64,000 bases of DNA from the NCBI GenBank assembly GCA_019454835.1, contig JACFNP010000004.1:25945-89944 (forward strand). Reading direction: 5' to 3'. The DNA comes from Rubellimicrobium sp. (lineage in GTDB: Bacteria > Pseudomonadota > Alphaproteobacteria > Rhodobacterales > Rhodobacteraceae). The notes under the pieces were generated by a model. It was given only the letters and a program-made list of their open reading frames with translations. It had not been told where the DNA came from and did no database searches. Position 1 is the stretch's first letter. Each line of letters opens with the position of its first letter. A program made the position numbers and the translations under genes. Below, in pieces: positions 1-7,901 of this stretch.

Positions 1-351
1 ACCGAAGGGACGAACTACCTCACCGACATGGCGACGATGACCGTGACGCGCGGCAGCCGCAACATCGCCGTGCTGCATCCCGAAAAGCGCTTCTATCCGG
101 TCGCGCAGATGCCGACGACCGAGGCCGCGATCCACAACGGGTTCTGGGCCGATGTCTATCTGACCCTCGGCGACCGGCAGCCGGACGGGTCCTGGGCGGT
201 GCGCTCCTATGTGAAGCCGATGGCGCTCTGGCTGTGGTTCGGGGCGCTGATGATGGCGGCGGGCGGGCTGGTGTCGCTGACCGACCGCCGCCTGCGCGTC
301 GCCGCAGGCGCGGCAAAGCGGACACCCGCTGCCGCCGTGCCCGCACAATGA
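1..351 (+). CDS. ccmF: Cytochrome c haem lyase subunit CcmF, C-terminal end (5' truncated by window)
   Basis: The reading frame is open from the first base, so the gene begins outside the window and only about 116 codons are seen. The visible part has the periplasmic stretch typical of the CcmF tail (NYLTDMATMTVTRGSRN, then HPEKRFYPVAQMPTTEAAI) and a last membrane helix around WLWFGALMMAAGGLVSL followed by a basic tail. CcmF works in the inner membrane with CcmH in attaching haem to apocytochromes c. The stop codon overlaps the start of ccmH as ATGA. That gene order and coupling fit a ccm operon and support the call. Confidence 0.9.
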   Translation, partial: TEGTNYLTDMATMTVTRGSRNIAVLHPEKRFYPVAQMPTTEAAIHNGFWADVYLTLGDRQPDGSWAVRSYVKPMALWLWFGALMMAAGGLVSLTDRRLRVAAGAAKRTPAAAVPAQ

Positions 352-815
352 GACGGCTGCTGGGGCCGCTGGCCGCCCTGCTGCTGGCGCTGGCCGCCTG
401 GCCCGCGCTGGCGGTCGAACCCGGCGAGATGCTGGCGGACCCGGTGCTCGAGGCCCGCGCCCGCACCATCAGCGCCAGCCTGCGCTGCCCGGTGTGCCTC
501 AACGAGAGCATCGACGAATCCAACGCCCCGATCAGCCACGAGCTGCGCGTCCTGATCCGCGAACGGCTGGTCGCTGGCGACACCGACCGCGAGGTGATCG
601 ACTTCGTCGTCGCGCGCTACGGCGAATTCGTGCTCATGCGGCCCGATCCGCGCGGGGCGAACCTGATCCTGTGGATCGCCGGACCGGCCATGCTGCTGAT
701 CGCGGGCGGCACCGTGATCGCCACCCTGCGCCGCCGCGCGCAAAGGGCCGAACCCGAGGCGCTGACCACGGACGAGACCCACCGGCTGCACGAGATTCTG
801 GGCGAGGACGGGTAA
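348..815 (+). CDS. ccmH: Cytochrome c maturation thiol oxidoreductase CcmH/CycL
   Basis: 155 residues. The ATG at 348 overlaps the ccmF stop and is followed at once by a signal peptide (MRRLLGPLAALLLALAAWPALA). An upstream in-frame start would lack this leader. The mature part contains the redox motif LRCPVC, the hallmark of CcmH/CycL, which keeps the CXXCH cysteines of apocytochrome c reduced before haem attachment. A single C-terminal membrane helix (LILWIAGPAMLLIAGGTVIA) anchors the periplasmic domain. The length matches short CcmH proteins without the CcmI part. It is the last gene of the ccm block; a repeat element and then an unrelated gene follow. Confidence 0.93.
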   Translation: MRRLLGPLAALLLALAAWPALAVEPGEMLADPVLEARARTISASLRCPVCLNESIDESNAPISHELRVLIRERLVAGDTDREVIDFVVARYGEFVLMRPDPRGANLILWIAGPAMLLIAGGTVIATLRRRAQRAEPEALTTDETHRLHEILGEDG

Positions 816-840
816 GCGCCCCGCGCGCGCGTCATTGGAC

Positions 841-934
841 GCCCGTCATTGCGAAGAGCCGGAGGCGACGAAGCAACCCCGATGTCGTGAGTGAGCGGTC
901 GGGGTTGCTTCGGCTGCGCCTCGCAATGACGGGC
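841..934. repeat. Dispersed inverted repeat, type A, single copy
   Basis: Near-perfect inverted repeat between ccmH and the ABC-F gene. The ends read GCCCGTCATTGCGA and CGCAATGACGGGC, the inner arms GAAGCAACCCCGA-like and TCGGGGTTGCTTC, and the loop is about 15 nt. In RNA or single-stranded DNA it would fold into a hairpin of over 30 bp. It is the first of many related copies in this window and lies outside every coding sequence. Confidence 0.9.
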
Positions 935-995
935 GTGCAACGACGATCCCGCGCGCTCGCCTTGCGCTCCACCCGCCGCGCGGATAGCCGGGGGC

Positions 996-2816
996 ATGGC
1001 CCGCGCACCCCTGCTGCAACTTGCTGATGTCACGCTCACCTTCGGGGGCGATCCGCTGCTCGATTCGGTCTCGGCCGTGTTGCAGGAAGGCGACCGGGTC
1101 GCGCTGGTCGGGCGCAACGGGTCGGGCAAGTCGACGCTGTTGCGGCTCATGGCCGGGCTGGTCGCGCCGGATGCGGGCGAGGTCACGCGCGGGCCTCGGG
1201 TGCGGCTGGGCTACATGGAGCAGGACCCGGACCTGTCGGGCCATGCCACGCTTGCCGATTTCGCCGAAAGCGCCCTGCCCGAGGATGAACGCTGGCGCGC
1301 TGCCGCCGCCGCCGAAGGGCTGGGCGTCGATCTTGCGCGCCCGGTCGCCACCGCCTCGGGCGGCGAACGGCGGCGCGCGGCGCTGGCGCGGCTGATGGCC
1401 GGGCAACCCGACCTGATGCTGCTTGACGAACCGACGAACCATCTCGACATCGCCGCGATCCAGTGGCTCGAGGCCGAACTGGCCGCCACCCGCGCGGCCT
1501 TCGTCCTGATCTCGCACGACCGCGCCTTCCTGCGCGGGCTTACGCGGGCGACGCTGTGGCTGGATCGCGGCACGCTGCGGCGGCAGGAGCAGGGATTCGA
1601 GGCATTCGAAGCCTGGCGCGACCGGCTCTGGGAGGAAGAGGACGCCGCGCGCCACAGGCTCGACCGCAAGATCAGGGCCGAGGGGCGCTGGGCGGTCGAG
1701 GGCATTTCCGCGCGCCGCAAGCGCAACATGGGCCGGGTGCGGGCGTTGCAGGCCCTGCGCGAGGAACGCCGCGCGCAGATCCGCCGACAGGGCACGGCGG
1801 CGCTGGCACTGGCGGGCGGCGCCGCGTCGGGGCGCGAGGTGATCGTGGCGCGCGACCTGGCCAAACGCTTCGGCGACCGGGTGATCCTGCGCGATTTCGG
1901 CCTGACGGTGACGCGCGGCGAGCGGTTGGCCATCGTCGGGCCGAACGGGGCGGGCAAGACGACGCTGGTGAACCTGCTTCTGGGGCGCATCCCGCCCGAT
2001 GCGGGCACGGTGCGCCACGGCACGAACCTGCAGATCGCGGTGCTCGACCAGAACCGCGACGCGCTCGATCCCGATGTCAGCCTCTGGCAGGCGCTGACCG
2101 ATGCGCCGGGGGTCGGGGTTTCCGGGCAGGCCGATCAGGTCATGGTGCAGGGCAGCCCGCGCCATGTGGTCGGTTATCTGAAGGATTTCCTCTTTACCGA
2201 GGCGCAGGCCCATTCGCCGGTCCGGGCGCTGTCGGGCGGCGAAAAGGCGCGGCTGCTGCTGGCGCGGATCATGGCGGGCGAGTCCAACCTTCTCGTGCTG
2301 GACGAACCGACCAACGATCTCGATGTCGAGACGCTCGATCTTCTGCAGGAGGTGCTCGACGGCTATGCGGGCACGGTGATCCTGGTCAGCCACGACCGCG
2401 ATTTCCTGGACCGCGTGGCGACGACCACCGTGGTCATGGAGGGCGACGGGCGCGCGACGGTCTATGCGGGCGGCTGGAGCGACATGGTCGCCCAGCGCGG
2501 CAGCGTCCCGATGGCCCCTGCCCCGGCACCGGACACGCCGCGCGCCGCACGTCCCGCCGCCCCGACCCCCGAACCCCCGGCGCGCAGCCGCGGCCTGAGC
2601 TTCAGCGAACGGCACCGGCTGGACGAACTGCCTGCGCTGATCGACCGCCTGACCGCCGAGATCGCAAGGCTCGAGGGGCTGATGGCCGACCCCGACCTCT
2701 ACAGCCGCGAGCCGGTGAAATTCCGCAAGGCAAGCGAGGCCCTGGCCGCACGACAGGAGGCGCTGTCGGCCGCCGAGGACGAATGGCTGACGCTGGCCGA
2801 ACGGGCGGGGGATTGA
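996..2816 (+). CDS. uup: ABC-F family ATPase, Uup-like
   Basis: 606 residues, two ABC ATPase domains in one chain and no membrane segments. Domain 1 has Walker A GRNGSGKST, signature SGGERRR and Walker B LMLLDEPTNHLD. Domain 2 has GPNGAGKTT, SGGEKARL and LLVLDEPTNDLD. Between them lies the charged linker typical of ABC-F proteins. The last 70 or so residues (from SFSERHRLDELPALI) form a predicted coiled coil as in Uup, which distinguishes it from EttA and YheS. ABC-F proteins act on ribosomes, and Uup is also linked to DNA intermediates. The gene stands alone between repeat elements. The exact subfamily is inferred from the C-terminal coiled coil. Confidence 0.85.
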   Translation: MARAPLLQLADVTLTFGGDPLLDSVSAVLQEGDRVALVGRNGSGKSTLLRLMAGLVAPDAGEVTRGPRVRLGYMEQDPDLSGHATLADFAESALPEDERWRAAAAAEGLGVDLARPVATASGGERRRAALARLMAGQPDLMLLDEPTNHLDIAAIQWLEAELAATRAAFVLISHDRAFLRGLTRATLWLDRGTLRRQEQGFEAFEAWRDRLWEEEDAARHRLDRKIRAEGRWAVEGISARRKRNMGRVRALQALREERRAQIRRQGTAALALAGGAASGREVIVARDLAKRFGDRVILRDFGLTVTRGERLAIVGPNGAGKTTLVNLLLGRIPPDAGTVRHGTNLQIAVLDQNRDALDPDVSLWQALTDAPGVGVSGQADQVMVQGSPRHVVGYLKDFLFTEAQAHSPVRALSGGEKARLLLARIMAGESNLLVLDEPTNDLDVETLDLLQEVLDGYAGTVILVSHDRDFLDRVATTTVVMEGDGRATVYAGGWSDMVAQRGSVPMAPAPAPDTPRAARPAAPTPEPPARSRGLSFSERHRLDELPALIDRLTAEIARLEGLMADPDLYSREPVKFRKASEALAARQEALSAAEDEWLTLAERAGD

Positions 2817-2830
2817 CGGGGGTTGGTGAT

Positions 2831-3322
2831 CGTCATTGCGAACGCAGTGAAGCAATCCATGCCGGGCGCAGCGTCGCGCGCGTGGATTGCCACGTCGCCT
2901 TCGGCTCCTCGCAATGACGACATCTCCCCTCCGTCATTGCGAGGCGCAAGCCGAAGCAACCTCGACCGCTTGCGCAATACCATCGGGGTTGCCGCGTCGG
3001 CTGCGCCTCCTCGCAATGACGACATCTCCCCGCCGTCACCCGCGAGGCGAAGCCGAAGCAACCTCGACCGCTCACGCATGACATCGGGGTTGCTTCGTCG
3101 GCTGACGCCTCCTCGCAATGACGGCAGTTCTCGTCATTGCGAACGAAGTGAAGCAATCCAAGCCGGGTGCAGCGTCGCGCGCGTGGATTGCCACGTCGCC
3201 TTCGGCTCCTCGCAATGACGATCTCTCCCCTCCGTCATTGCGAGGCGCAAGCCGAAGCAACCTCGACCGCTCGTGCACAACATCGGGGTTGCTTCGTCGG
3301 CTGGCGCCTCCTCGCAATGACG
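2831..3322. repeat. Array of five inverted repeats in order B-A-A'-B-A
   Basis: Five 89-90 bp elements are separated by 8-12 nt spacers: 2831-2919 (type B), 2932-3021 (A), 3034-3123 (A variant with CGTCACCCGCGAGG at its left end), 3132-3220 (B) and 3233-3322 (A). Type B has inner arms GAAGCAATCCA and TGGATTGCC. Type A has GAAGCAACCTCGA and TCGGGGTTGCTTC. The B-A pair is duplicated with a period of about 301 bp. No gene is seen here; open frames through the array only translate the repeats. The rest of the gap to 3596 holds the promoter and leader of the next operon. Confidence 0.9.
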
Positions 3323-3400
3323 GCGCTCCCGTCATCAGCGGGATCATGCGCCCGCCGCCTGTGCCCTGTGTCGCAGTGTCGCGGGGGTCATATGGTGTCT

Positions 3401-3441
3401 TTGATCTGCATCAAATTGATGTGAGAGTCTGCGTGTAGTAT
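3401..3441 (+). promoter_or_regulatory. Perfect Fnr box and class II promoter of the haem-copper operon
   Basis: TTGATCTGCATCAA at 3401-3414 is a full match to the Fnr/FnrL consensus TTGAT-N4-ATCAA. A -10-like TAGTAT lies at 3436-3441, which puts the box centre near -41, the class II activator position. The predicted leader is about 150 nt before the first gene at 3597. Oxygen-responsive activation of the downstream operon is inferred; the box itself is seen directly. Confidence 0.8.
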
Positions 3442-3596
3442 CGGGCGCAGCGTCCGGCCCAAGACCCAGCGGATCAGGGTGGCGGGCCGGGCGGCGTGAA
3501 GCGACAACCCATCCGGCGGCAACGCCCCGGACCGGCTGCCCTGCAAGCCGCTCTCCGGGATCCCTGCGCACCGGACAAGGCAGGGAGAGACCAGCC

Positions 3597-3794
3597 ATGA
3601 GCGAGACCGGCGGCGGTGCGGAAGACCGCCAGAGCCACAGCCCCGAGGCGGAACCCGCACCAGAGCGGATCCCTGCCATGCAGCAGATTCTGGATAACCC
3701 GTTCCTGTTGCTCTTTCTCGGCGTGACCATTCCGACGGTCATCTACCTCATCTGGGGCATCATGGAGATCGCGGGCATTCCCGTCGAAGGCTGA
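3597..3794 (+). CDS. Small single-helix subunit of the haem-copper complex
   Basis: 65 residues. A hydrophilic, Glu/Pro-rich N-terminus of about 30 residues is followed by one membrane helix (NPFLLLFLGVTIPTVIYLIWGI). The start at 3597 has a purine-rich site (CAGGGAGAG) just upstream. It is the first gene after the Fnr promoter and ends 26 nt before the subunit II gene. Small one-helix proteins of this kind accompany B-type (ba3-like) oxidases as an extra subunit. I know of no catalytic role. Identification rests on position and topology rather than on a sequence motif. Confidence 0.75.
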   Translation: MSETGGGAEDRQSHSPEAEPAPERIPAMQQILDNPFLLLFLGVTIPTVIYLIWGIMEIAGIPVEG

Positions 3795-3820
3795 TCCCCC
3801 CATCAGGCGCAGGTGCGACC

Positions 3821-4444
3821 ATGGCCATTACCCCTCCGTCCAACCGCCTCTGGTGGAAAGAGCCGATCCACGGCCTGGAAATAGGCTGGATCGTGATCTC
3901 GTTCCTCTGGGGACTGTTCATGTTCTTCTTCATGATTGCCTGGCACTTCATCGGGCAACAGAACCTTTCCACCGAAACCTACCGCGTCACGACCGCGGCC
4001 TACGAGCAGAAGGTCATCGACTTCGCCGACGAATATCAGGCGATGGACGAGAACGGCGACTATCTCGAAGAGGACTTCGTTCCCGTCGTGCGCCCGCCTG
4101 CGGGGGCCGATGTCTACATTCTCGCGCGGACCTACGAATTCTGGCCGATCGTCGAACTCGAGCGCGGCCAGAGCTACCGGGTCCATCTGTCATCGGTCGA
4201 CCTGCAGCACGGGTTCTCGCTGCAACCGACCAACATCAACATCTCGGTTCACCCCGGATACGAGCACGTCATGCACATCACCCCCACCGAATCGGGCGTG
4301 TTCGGCATCGTGTGCAACGAATTCTGCGGCATCGGCCATCACCTGATGACCGGGCGCATCCGCGTGGTCGAACCCGGCACGGGTGACGCCGCGACCGGAC
4401 CGGCGGACGAACCGGCAGACGATTCGATTCAGGCCGAAGGCTGA
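3821..4444 (+). CDS. Haem-copper complex subunit II with CuA site (ba3/NOR-like)
   Basis: 207 residues. One N-terminal membrane helix (about 22-45) is followed by a periplasmic cupredoxin domain. The CuA ligands are complete: H130, then C165-N-E-F-C169-G-I-G-H173 and M176. The spacing is that of subunit II proteins, and the CNEFCGIGHH form is closest to B-family (ba3-type) enzymes. CuA accepts electrons from a periplasmic cytochrome c or cupredoxin and passes them to subunit I, encoded 10 nt downstream. The C-terminal 25 residues are acidic and low in complexity. Whether the enzyme reduces O2 or NO is decided by subunit I. Confidence 0.88.
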   Translation: MAITPPSNRLWWKEPIHGLEIGWIVISFLWGLFMFFFMIAWHFIGQQNLSTETYRVTTAAYEQKVIDFADEYQAMDENGDYLEEDFVPVVRPPAGADVYILARTYEFWPIVELERGQSYRVHLSSVDLQHGFSLQPTNINISVHPGYEHVMHITPTESGVFGIVCNEFCGIGHHLMTGRIRVVEPGTGDAATGPADEPADDSIQAEG

Positions 4445-4454
4445 GGGGGCAGAC

Positions 4455-6185
4455 ATGACGACCATCGACACGGGTGCCATCGGAGCCGCAGTCCCGCGCG
4501 CCGAATTCCGCACCTGCCGCTTCTCGGGGCTGCGCATCGAGGCCAATGCCGAGAAGCTCATCAAGTTCAACGCGGTGACTGCCGTGCTGTTCCTGGCGCT
4601 GGGCGGCCTGATGGGGCTGCTGGTGGCGCTGACGCGCTGGCCTGCGGTGCAAATCCTGCCCGCCGACTGGTTCTATCTGGTCCTGACCGGGCACGGCGCC
4701 AACGTGCTACTGTTCTGGATCATCTTCTTCGAGATCGCGGTGCTCTACTTCGCGGGCGCGGTCGTGCTGGGATCGCGGCTGGCGGCGCCGAAATGGGCCT
4801 GGACGGGGTTCGTCCTCATGGTCGTCGGCGCGGTGATGGCCAATTATGCCGTGCTGCGCGGCGATTCGACGGTGATGTTCACCTCGTATCCGCCACTTCA
4901 GGCGTCACAATGGTTCTATCTCTCGCTGGTCCTGTTCGCGGTCGGCGCGCTGATTGCGGTCTTCGTGTTCTTCGGCACGCTGGTCGTGGCCAAGGCCGAA
5001 AAGACCTATGACGGCTCGGTGCCGCTGGTCACCTTCGGGGCGATCACGGCGGCGATCATCGCGGTGTTCACGCTGGCCTCGGGGGCGATCATCCTCGTGC
5101 CGACCTGGCTGTGGTCGCTGGGTCTCGTCACCAACATCGACTCGCTGATGTACAAGGTCGTCTGGTGGGGCATGGGCCACTCGAGCCAGCAGATCAACGT
5201 CTCGGCGCATGTGGCGATCTGGTATGCCATCGCCGCCATGGTCGTGGGCGCCAAGCCGCTGTCCGAGAAGGTCAGCCGCATGGCCTACTTCATGTATATC
5301 CTGTTCCTGCAACTGGCCTCGGCCCACCACATCCTTGCGGAACCGGGCATGTCGTCCGCGTGGAAGATCGTGAACACCTCCTACATGATGTATCTTGCCG
5401 TCATGGGGTCGATGATCCACGGCCTGACCGTGCCAGGCGCCATCGAGGCCGCCCAGCGCCGCAACGGCTTTACCCGAGGCGCGTTCGAGTGGCTGACCAA
5501 GGCGCCCTGGGGCAATCCGGCGTTTTCCGGCATGTTCCTGTCGCTGGTGATGTTCGGCTTCATCGGCGGCATCTCGGGCGTGGTGCTGGGGACGGAACAG
5601 CTCAACGTGCTGATGCACAACACGATCTACGTTCCGGGCCACTTCCACGGCACGGTCGTCGCGGGCACGACGCTGGCCTTCATGGCGGCAACGTTCCTGC
5701 TGGTGCCGCTGCTGTTCCAGCGCGACATCATCTGGCCGAGGCTGGCCAAATGGCAGCCCTATGTGTTCGGGCTGGGCGCGGCGGGGATCTCGCTGTTCAT
5801 GATGGGCGCGGGGACGCTGGGCGTGCCGCGCAGGCAATGGGACATCTCGCTGGCCGACGCGGTCCTGCGCTTCGAGTTCCCGCCCGCCGCCTATCTGATG
5901 ATGGGGCTGAACGGCATCTCGGGCGTGCTTGCGGCAACCGGGGGCGTGATGTTCATCGTCATCATCGTGGCGACGATCCTGGCCGGGCCGCGTCTCGACA
6001 GGCCGGGCGCGAAACTGGCCTTCCCGCTGCACGACAAGGCGCGCGAGCGCGTGTCGACCTACGGCTCGGAGGGCACGCTGAAGCTGCCGGGGACGATCAT
6101 CCTGGTGACGCTCTTCTTCGCGGCCTTCGTGCTCTACTACTTCGTGAACTGGAAGTATCTCTCGGAACTCTGGCTGTTCCGCTGA
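4455..6185 (+). CDS. Haem-copper oxidase/NO reductase catalytic subunit I, active-site Tyr replaced by Gln
   Basis: 576 residues with about 13 membrane helices. The start at 4455 follows GAGGGGGCAGAC. All six ligand histidines of the superfamily are present: H80 (low-spin haem), H242, H291 and H292 (CuB), H396 (high-spin haem) and H398 (low-spin haem, in VPGHFHGT). Helix VII reads HHILAEPG, like B-family enzymes. Oxygen reductases of the A and B families have Tyr four residues after the helix VI histidine (HPxVY). Here the stretch is GHSSQQ, with Q246 at that position. NO reductases also lack this Tyr. Family membership is clear; the substrate (O2 or NO) is not, and databases would probably label it ba3-type oxidase subunit 1. 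Confidence 0.85.
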   Translation: MTTIDTGAIGAAVPRAEFRTCRFSGLRIEANAEKLIKFNAVTAVLFLALGGLMGLLVALTRWPAVQILPADWFYLVLTGHGANVLLFWIIFFEIAVLYFAGAVVLGSRLAAPKWAWTGFVLMVVGAVMANYAVLRGDSTVMFTSYPPLQASQWFYLSLVLFAVGALIAVFVFFGTLVVAKAEKTYDGSVPLVTFGAITAAIIAVFTLASGAIILVPTWLWSLGLVTNIDSLMYKVVWWGMGHSSQQINVSAHVAIWYAIAAMVVGAKPLSEKVSRMAYFMYILFLQLASAHHILAEPGMSSAWKIVNTSYMMYLAVMGSMIHGLTVPGAIEAAQRRNGFTRGAFEWLTKAPWGNPAFSGMFLSLVMFGFIGGISGVVLGTEQLNVLMHNTIYVPGHFHGTVVAGTTLAFMAATFLLVPLLFQRDIIWPRLAKWQPYVFGLGAAGISLFMMGAGTLGVPRRQWDISLADAVLRFEFPPAAYLMMGLNGISGVLAATGGVMFIVIIVATILAGPRLDRPGAKLAFPLHDKARERVSTYGSEGTLKLPGTIILVTLFFAAFVLYYFVNWKYLSELWLFR

Positions 6186-6201
6186 ACCGGAGGGATGCGC
6201 G

Positions 6202-7083
6202 ATGAAAACTGTCGTCGATACCACCATCAACATCCTGAAGCTCAGGATCGGCAGCTTCATCGCGCTGGCCGCCCTGGTCGGCATCCTCACCGGCGGCGGC
6301 GCGCTGTCGCCGGTGAAGGCGCTGGTCTTTACCCTCGCCGTGCTGGGTGCATCCGGCGCGGCGGGGGCCTTCAACCAGTATTTCGAGCGCAAGACCGACC
6401 GCCTGATGGCGCGCACGGTCATGCGCCCCTTTGCCAGCGGTCGCCTGAAAGAGGGCTGGATCTGGCCCATGACCTTCACGATGCTGCTGGTGGCCTCGAT
6501 CGTGATGGCCTGGTCGGTGTCGGGCTGGCTGCCCGCGCTGCTCGTGTTTCTGGGCGCCTTCACCTACGGCGTCGTCTATACCGTCATGCTGAAGCGCCGC
6601 ACGGTCTGGAACGTGGTGATCGGCGGCGCGGCGGGCAGCTTTGCGCTGCTGGCGGGTGCCGCCGCATCCGCCGCGCCGGGCGCGCCCGCCATCGGGCCGG
6701 TGCCCTGGGCGCTGGCGCTGATGCTGTTCTTCTGGACCCCGCCGCATTTCTGGGCGCTGGCCGTGGTGCGGGTGGAAGACTACCGCCGCGCCGGAGTGCC
6801 GATGCTGCCGGTGGAATACGGCCCCGAAGTCTGGGGGCCGGTGATCTTCCTGCATATCGCCACGTTGACCGCGCTGTCGATCCTGCCGCTGGGGCTGGGG
6901 CTTGGCGTGATCTACGGCGTCTTCGCCATCGGCGCGGGCGGCTGGTTCACCTGGACCGGGTGGCAGCTCATGGCGCAGCCGTCGAAGGAAGGCGCGCGCC
7001 GGGTGTTTCACGCCTCGCTCATCCATTTCGCCGCGCTGTCGCTGGGCGTCATTCTTGACCGGGCGGTGGCATGGCTTTTCTGA
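6202..7083 (+). CDS. ctaB: Protohaem IX farnesyltransferase (haem O synthase)
   Basis: 293 residues, UbiA superfamily, about nine membrane helices. The prenyl-diphosphate binding region reads NQYFERKTDRLMARTVMRP, matching the CtaB/CyoE pattern N-x3-[DE]-x3-D-x2-M-x-RT-x2-RP. A second acidic region is EDYRRAGVPMLP. The start at 6202 has a Shine-Dalgarno sequence (GGAGG) nearby. The enzyme makes haem O for haem-copper oxidases. A copy inside this operon suggests that the neighbouring subunit I carries haem O or A rather than only haem B, a point against a classical cNOR-type active site. It overlaps the SCO gene by 13 nt. Confidence 0.87.
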   Translation: MKTVVDTTINILKLRIGSFIALAALVGILTGGGALSPVKALVFTLAVLGASGAAGAFNQYFERKTDRLMARTVMRPFASGRLKEGWIWPMTFTMLLVASIVMAWSVSGWLPALLVFLGAFTYGVVYTVMLKRRTVWNVVIGGAAGSFALLAGAAASAAPGAPAIGPVPWALALMLFFWTPPHFWALAVVRVEDYRRAGVPMLPVEYGPEVWGPVIFLHIATLTALSILPLGLGLGVIYGVFAIGAGGWFTWTGWQLMAQPSKEGARRVFHASLIHFAALSLGVILDRAVAWLF

Positions 7084-7898
7084 CCCGCCTTGCCGCCACG
7101 CTCGCGCTGGTCGCCGCGCCCGTTCTCGGCCTTGCCGCGCCGCCGATGGAACCCGAGGCGGTGCTGGCCATCAGCCAGGCCGCCATCGGCACGCAGACCG
7201 GCGACCACGTCTTTACCGACCAGAACGGCGAACCGCTGACACTGGAGTCGTTGAGGGGCAAGCCGCTGGTCGTCTCGCTGATCTTCACGAGCTGCTCGAC
7301 CGTCTGCCCGATCACCACCGAACACCTGCGCGAGCAGGCCGCCGAGGTGCGCCGCTCGCTGGGCAACGACACGTTCAACGTCCTCACCTTCGGCTTCGAC
7401 GCGACCGGCGACCGGCCCGCGCAACTGGCCGGATTCGCCAGCAGCCACCGCATCGCGCGCGAGGGCAACTGGTTCATCGCCTCGGCCGATCCCGAGACGA
7501 CCGAAGCCTTCCTCGACGAGCTCGGCTTTTCGTATCGCGCCGGTGCGGGCGGCTTCGACCATATCACCCAGACCTCGATCCTTGACGCCGACGGCCGCGT
7601 CTACCGGCAGGTCTACGGCGAGGCTTTCCCCCTGCCCGTCCTGATGGAGCCGATGAAGGACCTGATCCTCGGCACCCGCACGCGCGGCCTCGATCCGGCG
7701 GCGATGTGGGACCGCTTCACCTTCCTCTGCACCGTCTACAACCCGGCAACGGGTGCATACCGCTTCGACTACGGCATCTTCTTCGGCATCTTCGTCGGCG
7801 CCCTGTCCCTGATCCTCACCGGGCTGGTGATCTTCAAACTGTGGCTCGACAGCCGCCGCGCCCTGGCCGGGGGCAACAGAAGGCAGGAACTCGGGTAA
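7071..7898 (+). CDS. SCO1/SenC family copper-delivery protein with C-terminal membrane anchor
   Basis: 275 residues. A signal peptide (about 1-22) is followed by a thioredoxin-like domain with the copper motif TSCSTVCP (C75, C79) and the third ligand H164 in GGFDHITQTS. SCO proteins insert copper into the CuA centre of subunit II. Unlike most SCO proteins, which are held by an N-terminal helix, this one has an extra 70 residues ending in a membrane helix (about 235-258, YGIFFGIFVGALSLILTGLVI). A SenC gene also follows norSY in the NO-reductase clusters of ammonia oxidisers, as I recall. The start overlaps the end of ctaB. Confidence 0.88.
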   Translation: MAFLTRLAATLALVAAPVLGLAAPPMEPEAVLAISQAAIGTQTGDHVFTDQNGEPLTLESLRGKPLVVSLIFTSCSTVCPITTEHLREQAAEVRRSLGNDTFNVLTFGFDATGDRPAQLAGFASSHRIAREGNWFIASADPETTEAFLDELGFSYRAGAGGFDHITQTSILDADGRVYRQVYGEAFPLPVLMEPMKDLILGTRTRGLDPAAMWDRFTFLCTVYNPATGAYRFDYGIFFGIFVGALSLILTGLVIFKLWLDSRRALAGGNRRQELG

Positions 7899-7901
7899 TC
7901 A

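Noticed and set aside
846..2855. Minus-strand open frame opposite the ABC-F gene
   Set aside because: Shadow frame; the plus strand shows all ABC motifs twice.
2823..3218. Short recurring peptides such as LRGASRSNLDRS in many intergenic frames, looking like a conserved small-protein family
   Set aside because: They are translations of the type A/B inverted repeats; similarity is at DNA level, in all frames and both strands.
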